DNA of 64,000 nt from Neptunomonas japonica JAMM 1380 (GTDB lineage Bacteria; Pseudomonadota; Gammaproteobacteria; Pseudomonadales; Balneatricaceae), in assembly GCF_016592555.1 (NCBI RefSeq), contig NZ_AP014546.1, forward strand, positions 1,994,501-2,058,500, given 5' to 3'. Each line of letters opens with the position of its first letter. Position 1 is the first letter of the stretch. This document shows, piece after piece, positions 1 through 7,903 of this stretch. Below the pieces are notes generated by a model. The model saw only the letters and a program-made list of their open reading frames with translations. It did not search any database and was not told the origin of the DNA. The translations under genes and the position numbers were made by a program.

Positions 1-158
1 AGGTTGTCTTCCAGTGATTGAATCTGGTGAGTGATGGCAGGGTGAGTCAGGTTCAATTCCTCGGCAGCTCCGCGAACACTTTGTAACCTGGCGGCAGTCT
101 CGAAGCCTTTTAAAGCTTTTAGCGGTGGGAGCTTACGCAAATTGATAGCATCTGACAT
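1..158 (-). CDS. LysR-family transcriptional regulator, N-terminal part only
   Basis: The reverse strand from an ATG at 158 is open to the window edge. It encodes a typical LysR start: a short lead-in with LPPLKAL, then a winged helix-turn-helix (FETAARLQSVRGAAEELN, followed by THPAITHQIQSLED). The LPPLxALxxFE opening is usual in the GcvA-like branch. Only about 52 residues are visible, so the effector domain and target cannot be judged. It is divergent from the dehydrogenase gene that starts at 446 and could regulate it, as LysR proteins often regulate a divergent neighbour; that is inference. Confidence 0.85.
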   Translation of the reverse strand, partial: MSDAINLRKLPPLKALKGFETAARLQSVRGAAEELNLTHPAITHQIQSLEDN

Positions 159-445
159 AGTTACAAGGCTCTTAACAAGAAATTAGGGACAGTCTAATAA
201 TGGGCTTAACGCTACTACCGCTGCCTAAAAAATGAAATAAAAAGTTGAAGCATTTTTTTTACCAATAATTAAAAAATGTTCAATTGTTACTAATACAAAC
301 TCCGAATACGCTTAATTGAAGGTCGATAATATAATGAAAATTACCGGCCAGAATTGAAAGTTTTGGTTTTAATGTCACGTAGTAACACTGCGTTGACTAG
401 CCGTGACTCATCAATTATTCACAGTAAGTATGATGAGGTTTTTTT
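159..445. other. AT-rich divergent intergenic region
   Basis: This 287-base stretch separates the divergent LysR gene and the dehydrogenase gene. It is rich in A/T runs and contains a TATAAT-like hexamer at 330-335, but I find no convincing -35 element at the right distance. It should hold the promoters of both genes and any LysR site. I see no gene or RNA in it. Confidence 0.4.
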
Positions 446-1408
446 ATGAAAGTTGGATTTATCGGTTTAGGTAATGTTGGTGGAAAGCTCGCAGGAAGCT
501 TGCTACGTAATGGATACGATTTGACAGTCTTAGATCTTAATCTTGAAGTTGCTCAGCCCTTTATCGACAAGGGAGCATTCTGGGTCGACACACCTAAGGC
601 GATGGCAGAAGCGGTAGATTTAATCTTTACATGTTTGCCGTCCCCTGCTGCTTGTTCGCAAGTAATGGAAGCGGATGATGGTGTGATTGCCGGGCTCACA
701 ACGGGGAAGATTTGGTTGGAAATGAGCACTACTGACGAATCTGAGGTTCGCCGTTTGGCAGAGTTAGTTGAAGCAACAGGTGCATCTGCAATGGAAACAC
801 CTGTTTCTGGTGGTTGTCATCGTGCTGCTACCGGTAATATTTCTATTTTCGCCGGAGGTGATCGCGAAGCGTTCGTAAAGGTTTTGCCATTACTGACGAC
901 ATTAGGGCGTCGAGTTCTACACACAGGCCCGATTGGTTCAGCCTCCGTTCTAAAAGTGCTAACCAACTACCTGGCCACGACCAATCTGTGCGCTCTGGCT
1001 GAGGCTCTTACAGTTGCAAAGAAAGCAGGTATGGACCTCAATACAACTTATGAGGCGATTCGTATCTCTTCGGGTAACTCATTTGTACACGAAACAGAAT
1101 CCCAAGTAATTCTTAATGGCAGCCGCGATATTAGCTTCACCATGGACCTGGTGGTTAAGGATGTTGGCTTATTTGATGCGCTGGGTAAGCGCCTTGATGT
1201 ACCACTGGAAATATCCTCCCTAGTGTTGGATATCTTTAAGGATGGTCAGAAGCGTTACGGGGCACGTGAATTGTCTCCTAATATCATCAAGCGATTAGAG
1301 GAAGCCTGCGACATTCGAGTGTTAGCGCCTGGGTTTCCTGCTGAAATGGTAGATGATGAACCGGAAGAGTCAGGTGCTGAAATCATTGCCAAAGGTTTAT
1401 GCGCTTAA
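446..1408 (+). CDS. 3-hydroxyisobutyrate dehydrogenase-family NAD(P)-dependent reductase
   Basis: This 320-residue beta-hydroxyacid dehydrogenase has an N-terminal Rossmann motif GLGNVGG (residues 7-13), the substrate-loop signature TPVSGG (118-123) and the expected catalytic lysine in GSASVLKVLTNYL (K170). The family reversibly oxidises 3-hydroxy acids such as 3-hydroxyisobutyrate, or reduces tartronate semialdehyde; the sequence alone does not fix the substrate. It is about 20-30 residues longer than typical members, with an acidic C-terminal tail (DDEPEESG). The ATG follows ATGAGG with usable spacing. It is convergent with the RpiR regulator, so it is probably transcribed separately from the TRAP/catabolic operon but may serve the same substrate. 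Confidence 0.85.
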   Translation: MKVGFIGLGNVGGKLAGSLLRNGYDLTVLDLNLEVAQPFIDKGAFWVDTPKAMAEAVDLIFTCLPSPAACSQVMEADDGVIAGLTTGKIWLEMSTTDESEVRRLAELVEATGASAMETPVSGGCHRAATGNISIFAGGDREAFVKVLPLLTTLGRRVLHTGPIGSASVLKVLTNYLATTNLCALAEALTVAKKAGMDLNTTYEAIRISSGNSFVHETESQVILNGSRDISFTMDLVVKDVGLFDALGKRLDVPLEISSLVLDIFKDGQKRYGARELSPNIIKRLEEACDIRVLAPGFPAEMVDDEPEESGAEIIAKGLCA

Positions 1409-1450
1409 CCGAAAGGTTTTAGATGCATCATTTGTTATTTTCTGAAGGCT

Positions 1451-1472
1451 GGCCATCTCAAAAAAGATGGTC
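1451..1472. terminator. Hairpin between convergent genes
   Basis: GGCCATCT and AGATGGTC form an 8-bp stem with one G-U pair around a CAAAAA loop. It lies between the 3' ends of the dehydrogenase gene and the RpiR gene. No strong T-run follows on the plus strand, so it is a weak candidate for a terminator. Confidence 0.35.
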
Positions 1473-1502
1473 TGTCGAGGTTATTTAAAATAAACACAGA
1501 GG

Positions 1503-2396
1503 TTACTCTATGCGCTTTTTAAAGCGCTCTGTTAGATCGAACATATCTTCCAGCTCACGCATACGCTCGGAGGTTTGCGTCCAGAGTTTTTCTTCTAACG
1601 CGACCACAATCGCTTCTGCAAAAAACAAAGTAACGACACCAGAGTCCCAACCAGATTTACCTTCAATACGGATGGGTAGCGTGTGAATAGCATCGCTGGC
1701 AATAGGTGAGAGCCATTGATCGGTAAAGAGGATTATCTTCGCGCCACGTGCGTTAGCTAAGCGGCTAATGGTGATTAGGTCTTGCTCATAACGGCGTACG
1801 TCAAACACGATAAGAACATCGTTCGGTTTTATTTTCAGCAAATGATGTGGCCACAGAGCAACAGCTTCAGGAAAGATGTAAACATTTTCACGTATGACTT
1901 CTAAATGCGTATTCATATAACGCGCAAAGGCACTGGTGATACGACCTCCCACGATATGCAATGCTTTATCCTGCTCTGCTAGCAAATCAATAATGGCATC
2001 AAACTGCTCATGGCTAACTTGGTTTAGGCTGTGCCGTAAATTAGTAGTGACTGTGTCCGCTACTCTATTGAGTACATGGCTTTCTGGTGCATCTGCTGCC
2101 CATTGGTCATGTTTAGTAATGGGGTCAGACAGCGTTTGCTGTAATTCGTCTTTTAACTCTTTTTGAAAAGTCGTAAAACTTGAATAGCCAATTTTCTTGA
2201 GCGTGCGCATTACGGTAGGGGTGGATACTCCGCAATTTTCTGAGAGTTCAGTAATAGACACCATGCCGGCCATCGGGTAATTGGCCAGTAGATGATTAAC
2301 AATTTTTATTTCTGCTGGGCTGAACTTATTTAACTGGGAACGGATAAGTTCAGCAATGGTATGGCTGTTATCTTGCTTCGTTAATATGTCGATCAT
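1503..2396 (-). CDS. RpiR/MurR-family transcriptional regulator (HTH plus SIS domain)
   Basis: This 297-residue protein has an N-terminal RpiR-type helix-turn-helix (SITELSENCGVSTPTVMRTL) and a C-terminal SIS fold (about 125-270, with HIVGGRITSAFARYMNTHL and DVLIVFDVRRYEQD). SIS domains usually bind phosphosugars, but RpiR regulators also control amine, amino-acid and other catabolic genes. I prefer the ATG at 2396: the reading frame also runs on to a TTG at 2465, but those extra residues do not look like the family. It is divergent from the TRAP/catabolic operon and is its likely local regulator. The shared region holds a good sigma70 promoter and two palindromic elements. Confidence 0.85.
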   Translation of the reverse strand: MIDILTKQDNSHTIAELIRSQLNKFSPAEIKIVNHLLANYPMAGMVSITELSENCGVSTPTVMRTLKKIGYSSFTTFQKELKDELQQTLSDPITKHDQWAADAPESHVLNRVADTVTTNLRHSLNQVSHEQFDAIIDLLAEQDKALHIVGGRITSAFARYMNTHLEVIRENVYIFPEAVALWPHHLLKIKPNDVLIVFDVRRYEQDLITISRLANARGAKIILFTDQWLSPIASDAIHTLPIRIEGKSGWDSGVVTLFFAEAIVVALEEKLWTQTSERMRELEDMFDLTERFKKRIE

Positions 2397-2458
2397 AAGT
2401 GTACGCCCAGTTATCAATAATCCTGTAATAGGTTTGTAATGTACATCACATAAAAAAA

Positions 2459-2486
2459 TTGACAAGTAAAAAATGTAATGTATAAA
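2459..2486 (+). promoter_or_regulatory. Sigma70-type promoter of the TRAP/catabolic operon
   Basis: A perfect TTGACA (2459-2464) is followed after 16 bases by TATAAA (2481-2486), placing a start near 2493, about 130 bases before dctP. An inverted repeat ATGTAA (2473-2478)/TTACAT (2490-2495) overlaps the -10 region, where a regulator could block polymerase. Confidence 0.7.
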
Positions 2487-2512
2487 TGTTTACATCGGTT
2501 GTTTCAGTGTTG

Positions 2513-2528
2513 AACTCAACGTTGAGTT
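2513..2528. promoter_or_regulatory. Perfect 16-bp palindrome, candidate operator
   Basis: AACTCAACGTTGAGTT is its own reverse complement over all 16 bases. It lies about 20 bases downstream of the predicted transcription start of the operon, between it and the divergent rpiR-type gene. This is a plausible dimeric regulator site. Assigning it to the RpiR protein is inference. Confidence 0.6.
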
Positions 2529-2619
2529 GTAATCCAGCAAGCTTTCGAAACGAAAGATTAGAAAACATCGTGAAGTTCGCAATACAAAAAAAATAATCTC
2601 ATGTTGCAGAGGACTGAAA

Positions 2620-3672
2620 ATGAATAAGAATAAACGCGATTTTATGAAGAAAGCCGTTGTCGGTGGAGCAGCTGCTGCGACACTGGGTGCAACTGCACCT
2701 TATGTTCATGCTAAAAAAGCTCCGATTAAATGGCGTTTACAAACGTACGCAGGTGCAGCGCTAGGCGCTCATGTTATCAAGCCTGCAGTAGATGCGTTTA
2801 ACCTTGCTGCTAATGGCGAAATGGAAATTGAGCTTTACTATGCAGATCAACTAGTGCCAACTCCTGAGCTATTTCGTGCTCTTCAAAAGGGAACAATCGA
2901 CGCGGTACAGAGTGATGATGACTCGATGGGCGCGCCCGTAGATATCTCGGTATTTGGTGGCTACTTCCCTTTTGCAACCCGTTATAGCCTTGATGTTCCT
3001 GTACTATTTGAGCAATACGGCTTAAAAGAGATCTGGGAAGAAGCATATGATGAAGTCGGTGTTAAATGGTTGAGTGCAGGGGCATGGGACCCATGCCATT
3101 TTGCAACAAAAGAGCCAATTAATAGCCTTGCTGACCTTAAAGGTAAGCGTGTCTTTACTTTTCCTACAGCGGGTCGTTTTCTCAATCGCTTTGGTGTTAT
3201 CCCGGTAACGTTACCGTGGGAAGATATCGAAGTCGCACTGCAAACAGGTGAGCTAGATGGCATTGCTTGGTCAGGTATCACTGAGGATTACACCGTAGGT
3301 TGGGCTGATGCAACCAATTACTTTCTGACGAACAATATTTCAGGTGCCTGGAGTGGTTCTTTCTTTGCGAATAATGATTCTTGGAATGAATTACCTGAGC
3401 ATTTAAAAGAGCTATGGAAACTATGTATGGATAGTTCTCATTATTACCGCCAGCACTGGTATTGGGGTGGTGAAGCTAAACTACGTACCGAAGGCACTAA
3501 AATGAAGCTCACCACTATTCCAGATGCAGAGTGGGAAACGGTTGAAGCCGAAGCGCATAAGTTCTGGGATGAAATCGCCGAGACAAGCCCACGTACTAAG
3601 AAGGTTGTTGAGATCTTCAAGAAATATAACGACGTCATGAATAAAGCGGGACGTCCGTACCGCTATAGTTAA
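2620..3672 (+). CDS. dctP: TRAP transporter substrate-binding protein DctP
   Basis: This 350-residue periplasmic DctP-family protein captures the substrate for the DctQM permease. The N-terminus has a Tat-like signal with the variant pair KR (KRDFMKKAVVGG), an alanine-rich core and likely cleavage after YVHA near residue 31. The mature part has the DctP pattern: an arginine-bearing strand (LADLKGKRVFTF), then ALQTGELDGIAW and an aromatic-rich pocket (YYRQHWYWGG). The ATG follows AGAGGA. It leads the operon and is separated from dctQ by a strong hairpin. The ligand is unknown; the downstream enzymes point to an amine or amino alcohol. Confidence 0.92.
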   Translation: MNKNKRDFMKKAVVGGAAAATLGATAPYVHAKKAPIKWRLQTYAGAALGAHVIKPAVDAFNLAANGEMEIELYYADQLVPTPELFRALQKGTIDAVQSDDDSMGAPVDISVFGGYFPFATRYSLDVPVLFEQYGLKEIWEEAYDEVGVKWLSAGAWDPCHFATKEPINSLADLKGKRVFTFPTAGRFLNRFGVIPVTLPWEDIEVALQTGELDGIAWSGITEDYTVGWADATNYFLTNNISGAWSGSFFANNDSWNELPEHLKELWKLCMDSSHYYRQHWYWGGEAKLRTEGTKMKLTTIPDAEWETVEAEAHKFWDEIAETSPRTKKVVEIFKKYNDVMNKAGRPYRYS

Positions 3673-3696
3673 ATCTTCTGTGTTTTTGTCTTAGAT

Positions 3697-3722
3697 CCTC
3701 TTTTGCCGTCCGGTAAAAGAGG
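3697..3722 (+). promoter_or_regulatory. Intercistronic hairpin between dctP and dctQ
   Basis: CCTCTTTTGCCG and CGGTAAAAGAGG form a near-perfect 12-bp stem with a very short loop, 25 bases after the dctP stop. No T-run follows, so it is more likely an mRNA-stabilising or processing element that keeps binding-protein transcript above that of the membrane subunits, as seen in many binding-protein-dependent transport operons. That role is inference. Confidence 0.6.
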
Positions 3723-3752
3723 GCTTCTCAGTTCTATCCTAGGTACGTAATT

Positions 3753-4292
3753 GTGTATAACGCGATTCAAGCCTATGTACGATTTATCTATAAGTTTAAT
3801 CGTACAGTGGGCATATTTGCCATGTACTTGGTACTAGTGTTGATGGGGATTTTGTTGTTCTCATCTATATCCAAAGGCATGGGATCACCGCAAATATGGG
3901 TGATCGAAATGGCGCAGTTTACTATGGCTGCTTACTATCTTTTGGGCGGCGGTTACTCCATGCAGATGGATGCTCACGTTCGCATGGATGTTTTTTATGG
4001 TAGCTGGTCTGCTAAAAGACAAGCGATTACAGATGCGTTCACCGTTCTATGTTTATTGACTTATTTGGGCATGCTGTTGTTTGGCGCATTATCCAGCACA
4101 ATCTACGCCGTTGAGTATGGACAGAAAAATTATTCCTCATGGGCACCGCCACTGGCGCCTGTAAAAATTATTATGACAGTGGGAATCTCTTTGATGTTAC
4201 TGCAGGTGCTGGCAACCTTTGCTCAGAATGTAGCTGATGCCATAGGTAAGCCTTTTGATGTTGAACAGCATCCAGAGGAAACATCTGTATGA
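3753..4292 (+). CDS. dctQ: TRAP transporter small permease DctQ
   Basis: This 179-residue integral membrane protein has four predicted helices (about 18-40, 50-70, 93-113 and 133-157), as expected for the small TRAP subunit. WVIEMAQFTMAAYYLLGGGY is the usual conserved second-helix region. Translation appears to begin at a GTG (3753), preceded by AGGT about 10 bases upstream. Its TGA overlaps the ATG of dctM (ATGA), showing translational coupling. DctQ pairs with DctM to form the sodium-driven membrane complex. Confidence 0.88.
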   Translation: MYNAIQAYVRFIYKFNRTVGIFAMYLVLVLMGILLFSSISKGMGSPQIWVIEMAQFTMAAYYLLGGGYSMQMDAHVRMDVFYGSWSAKRQAITDAFTVLCLLTYLGMLLFGALSSTIYAVEYGQKNYSSWAPPLAPVKIIMTVGISLMLLQVLATFAQNVADAIGKPFDVEQHPEETSV

Positions 4293-5617
4293 GTTATGAA
4301 ATGATTGCTTTGCTGATGTTTTCGTCATTAATGCTAATGCTGTTAACCGGTCAGCGAGTGTTTGGTGCTGTAGGTTTTGTCGCTGTTGTTGCTTCACTGG
4401 CATTATGGGGGGACGGTGGTTCAGAAATGGCATTTAATGCCACGATGAAATTGATGAACTGGTATCCGCTGCTGACCTTGCCACTATTTGTATTTATGGG
4501 GTATATGCTTTCAGAGTCCGGGGTGGCCGGAGACCTGTATAGAATGTTGCATGTCTGGATGGGCTCTCTGAAAGGAGGCTTAGGTATAGGCACGATAGTA
4601 TTGATGGTCGCTATCTCGGCGATGAATGGCTTGAGTGTTGCTGGTATGGCCATAGGAACCAGTATCGCGTTGCCAGAGATGCTCAAACGCGGTTATGACA
4701 AGCGCATGGTCACGGGTGTTATCCAAGCAGGTAGCTCGCTGGGTATTCTAGTACCGCCGAGTATAGTACTTGTGCTGTATGGCATGATTGCCAGACAGCC
4801 GGTTAGCCAGCTGTGGTTGGCAGGAGCGATTCCTGGCTTGATCCTAGCAGTGATGTTTATTGGATACATCGTTATTCGTTGTCATCTACAACCAGAGCTT
4901 GGGCCTCCCTTACCTCAGGCCGAGCGTGATCAGATCACACGTAAAGAAAAGTATATGTTGCTTGGTGCCGGTGTTTTGCCTCTATTTGTTATCTTTTCAG
5001 TCATTGGGTTGTTCTTAATGGGCTATACCAGCCTAGTTGAATGCTCTGCTGTTGGTTCGTCAGTGGCTATGTTGGCTGCTTTGCTAAAGGGGCGTCTTAA
5101 CTTTTTATTGATTCATACGACACTACGTAAAACCCTAGGGGTAAGCTGTATGTTTATGTGGATCATTATGGCTGCATTGTGTTTTGGCGCAGTATTTGAT
5201 GGTTTGGGTGCCGTAAAAGCAATTGAAGCATTATTCCTTGAAGAGTGGGGTTTGAGTCCGTGGCAAGTACTGGTGATGATGCAGCTATCGTACATCATTA
5301 TGGGAATGTTTCTGGATGATACAGCAATGCTGGTTATTGTAGCTCCGCTGTATATCCCGTTAATCATTGCGTTGGAATTCAACCCTATTTGGTACGGTGT
5401 ACTCTATACAGTGACATGCCAAATTGCCTATATGACGCCACCCTTTGGTTACAATTTATTCCTCATGCGAGCGATGGCACCAAAGGAAGTCGGGCTAGTG
5501 GATATTTATAAATCCATCACGCCATTTGTTGCCATCATGGTATTTGCACTGATGTTGTTTATGGCTTTCCCGCAAATAACATTGTGGTTACCTGAGTTAG
5601 TTTTCGGTACGAAATAA
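4289..5617 (+). CDS. dctM: TRAP transporter large permease DctM
   Basis: This 442-residue, very hydrophobic protein has about 11-12 predicted membrane helices. It carries typical DctM features: the helical-hairpin segment AGSSLGILVPPSIVLVLYG and the C-terminal region MFLDDTAMLVIVAPLYIPL with FGYNLFLM. DctM is the secondary-transporter subunit that moves substrate with sodium ions. It starts within the dctQ stop codon and lies 25 bases before the amidohydrolase gene. Confidence 0.92.
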   Translation: MSYEMIALLMFSSLMLMLLTGQRVFGAVGFVAVVASLALWGDGGSEMAFNATMKLMNWYPLLTLPLFVFMGYMLSESGVAGDLYRMLHVWMGSLKGGLGIGTIVLMVAISAMNGLSVAGMAIGTSIALPEMLKRGYDKRMVTGVIQAGSSLGILVPPSIVLVLYGMIARQPVSQLWLAGAIPGLILAVMFIGYIVIRCHLQPELGPPLPQAERDQITRKEKYMLLGAGVLPLFVIFSVIGLFLMGYTSLVECSAVGSSVAMLAALLKGRLNFLLIHTTLRKTLGVSCMFMWIIMAALCFGAVFDGLGAVKAIEALFLEEWGLSPWQVLVMMQLSYIIMGMFLDDTAMLVIVAPLYIPLIIALEFNPIWYGVLYTVTCQIAYMTPPFGYNLFLMRAMAPKEVGLVDIYKSITPFVAIMVFALMLFMAFPQITLWLPELVFGTK

Positions 5618-5642
5618 GGATGTTCAAAATAATCGTAGGAGT

Positions 5643-6398
5643 ATGACTACTGTGATGATGCAAGGTTTAGAACAGTCGTCGGTAGAGTTAGTTAATCCTT
5701 TGGGAGAATCAGATGTACTGCTGGTGTGCGAGCACGCCAGCCATTACATCCCAGATAGTTTCACCAATTTAGGAATAAGCCAAGCCGAACGGCTCAGTCA
5801 TATAGGGTGGGATATTGGCGCTGCGGACATGGCGAGAGCGTTAAGCAGCATGCTGGATGCGAGCTTGGTGTTGCAGCGTTATTCGCGCTTACTTTATGAC
5901 TGTAATCGTCCTCCTAGTGAAGCGAGCGCCATACCGCCGCTAAGTGAAGTCACCGAGATTCCGGGTAATAAGGCCCTAACAGCAGAACAGCGCAATTACC
6001 GGGTAGAACGTATCTATGAGCCGTTTCATCAAGAAATTGCAACGCAAATTGCAACACGAAAGACAGCAGGGCGAGCAACGATACTGGTAACTATTCATAG
6101 TTTTACTCCCGTATTTATGGGGGTAAATAGAGCTGTGCAGCTAGGTGTCATTTGCCACGAAAACAATACGTTTGCAAACTCGTTTTACCGAGGAGCCCGC
6201 AAGCTGAGTCACTTTGATATTCGCATGAATGAGCCTTATGGGCCATCAGACCCAGTATTACATATGGTGACTCGTCACGGTGATGAGCAGCAAATACCTA
6301 ATGTCATGCTAGAAGTGCGTAACGACTTGATTGTTGATGATGCAGGGCAGCAAGAGTGCGCCACATTAGTGGCCGAGACGTTAAATAGCCTTACCTAG
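5643..6398 (+). CDS. N-formylglutamate amidohydrolase-family enzyme
   Basis: This zinc amidohydrolase of about 250 residues belongs to the N-formylglutamate deformylase (HutG-like/FGase) family. It shows LLVCEHASHYIP, IGWDIGAADMARAL, YSRLLYDCNRPP and ILVTIHSFTPVFMG, matching the family's metal and substrate motifs. Known members cleave N-formyl-L-glutamate. No histidine-degradation genes are nearby; the partners are a glutamine-synthetase-like ligase and two oxidoreductases, so hydrolysis of a gamma-glutamyl amide is a reasonable alternative. The start is uncertain: AGGAG ends only one base before the ATG at 5643, so the GTG at 5652 or the ATGs at 5655/5658 fit the ribosome site better. Confidence 0.85.
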   Translation: MTTVMMQGLEQSSVELVNPLGESDVLLVCEHASHYIPDSFTNLGISQAERLSHIGWDIGAADMARALSSMLDASLVLQRYSRLLYDCNRPPSEASAIPPLSEVTEIPGNKALTAEQRNYRVERIYEPFHQEIATQIATRKTAGRATILVTIHSFTPVFMGVNRAVQLGVICHENNTFANSFYRGARKLSHFDIRMNEPYGPSDPVLHMVTRHGDEQQIPNVMLEVRNDLIVDDAGQQECATLVAETLNSLT

Positions 6399-6451
6399 CT
6401 GATAACGTTTACAACTTAACAAGAATTTAGCCGATTTAAAGAGGAAACCTG

Positions 6452-7816
6452 ATGAACGCTATGCTGACGCTGGAAGAATTAAAACAAGAATTTGCGACAG
6501 GAAGCATCGATACGGTATTGGCCTGTATGGTTGATATGCAGGGACGCTTGATGGGAAAGCGTTTTCATGCTGATTACTTTATCAATCATGCAGTCGAAGA
6601 AACACACTCCTGTAATTACTTACTGGCAACAGATCTAGAGATGGAAACTGTAGACGGTTACAAGTCTACAAGTTGGGAAGCCGGTTATGGTGATTATGTA
6701 ATGAAGCCAGACATGAGCACACTTCGTCGCGTACCGTGGTTAGAAGGCACCGCATTAGTATTATGCGATGTGTTAGATCATCATCACAACCCAATACCTC
6801 ACTCGCCACGCGCTATATTGCGCAAGCAAATCGAGCGACTAAGTGCGATGGGTATCCAGCCTATGATGGCGACCGAGCTAGAGTTCTTTCTGTTTGATCA
6901 GAGTTACACTCAGGCGTGTGAATCTGGCTATCGTGATATGAAGCTAGCAAGTGCTTACAACGAGGATTACCACATCTTTCAAACCACCAAGGAAGAGGGT
7001 GTGATCCGAGCCATGCGTAATGGCATATACGGTGCTGGAATTGCCGTGGAATGCTCTAAAGGTGAGGCCTCTGCTGGGCAAGAAGAGATCAACATAAAAT
7101 ACGATAAAGCACTTACTACAGCAGACCAACATTCCATTGTTAAAAATGCGTGCAAAGAGATCGCTTGGGAACACGGTAAAGCCATTACCTTTATGGCTAA
7201 GTGGCACAACGAAGCTGCTGGTAGTTCTTCGCATGTGCATCAGTCTATGTGGAGCCTCGACGGAAAACCGTTGTTTTTAGATGAAAGCCGCCCTCATGGT
7301 ATGTCTGAACTGATGAGTCACTATCTAGCAGGTTTACTTGCACATGCAGATGATGTGACTTATCTGTTAGCGCCGTATATAAACTCATATAAGCGTTTCC
7401 AAGAAGGTACGTTTGCCCCGACAAAAGCCGTGTGGAGTTTGGATAACCGTACGGCTGGTTTTAGGCTTTGTGGTGAAGGTACAAAAGCGATTCGTATTGA
7501 GTGTCGCATTGGCGGCGCTGATTTAAATCCGTATCTTGCACTGGCGGGGCAGCTGGCATCAGGCATAGCAGGCATTGAACAAAAGCTAGCATTAGAGCCT
7601 GAGTTTGTCGGTGATGCTTACGCAGGTGAAAATGCCAGACAGGTACCAAATACGCTTAGGGCTGCTACAGAAAAAATGGATGCTTCAACCATGCTACGTG
7701 AAGCCTTTGGTGATGATGTTGTCGATCATTATGTACATGCCGCACGCTGGGAACAGAAAGAGCATGACAAGCGCGTAACCGATTGGGAAGTAGCACGTGG
7801 TTTTGAGCGTGCTTAG
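6452..7816 (+). CDS. Glutamine synthetase-like gamma-glutamyl-amine ligase
   Basis: This 454-residue member of the glutamine synthetase superfamily has the ATP-grasp catalytic pattern ATELEFFLF (from residue 140), the glutamate/ATP loop SSHVHQS (about 258-264), NSYKRFQEGTFAP and the C-terminal arginine/glutamate motif RIECRIGGADLNPYLAL. Its context with an amidohydrolase, an aldehyde dehydrogenase and a GMC oxidoreductase, plus a dedicated importer, argues for the PuuA/IpuC/GlnA4 type that joins glutamate to an amine rather than to ammonia. It lacks the adenylylation-type C-terminus of housekeeping GlnA. The start is supported by AGAGGA 7 bases upstream. The exact amine is unknown. Confidence 0.85.
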   Translation: MNAMLTLEELKQEFATGSIDTVLACMVDMQGRLMGKRFHADYFINHAVEETHSCNYLLATDLEMETVDGYKSTSWEAGYGDYVMKPDMSTLRRVPWLEGTALVLCDVLDHHHNPIPHSPRAILRKQIERLSAMGIQPMMATELEFFLFDQSYTQACESGYRDMKLASAYNEDYHIFQTTKEEGVIRAMRNGIYGAGIAVECSKGEASAGQEEINIKYDKALTTADQHSIVKNACKEIAWEHGKAITFMAKWHNEAAGSSSHVHQSMWSLDGKPLFLDESRPHGMSELMSHYLAGLLAHADDVTYLLAPYINSYKRFQEGTFAPTKAVWSLDNRTAGFRLCGEGTKAIRIECRIGGADLNPYLALAGQLASGIAGIEQKLALEPEFVGDAYAGENARQVPNTLRAATEKMDASTMLREAFGDDVVDHYVHAARWEQKEHDKRVTDWEVARGFERA

Positions 7817-7903
7817 TAATACCTGCAATAACAACGATGCTTAAAAACAGCAATGCCCGAATAAAAGTGCTGAATACAGAGCACAAAAACATGAGACAAA
7901 GTC

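Noticed and set aside
5643..6398. Histidine-degradation role (hutG) for the FGase-family gene
   Set aside because: No hutU, hutH, hutI or hutF gene is nearby, and the partners are amine/alcohol enzymes, so I do not assign the hutG symbol.
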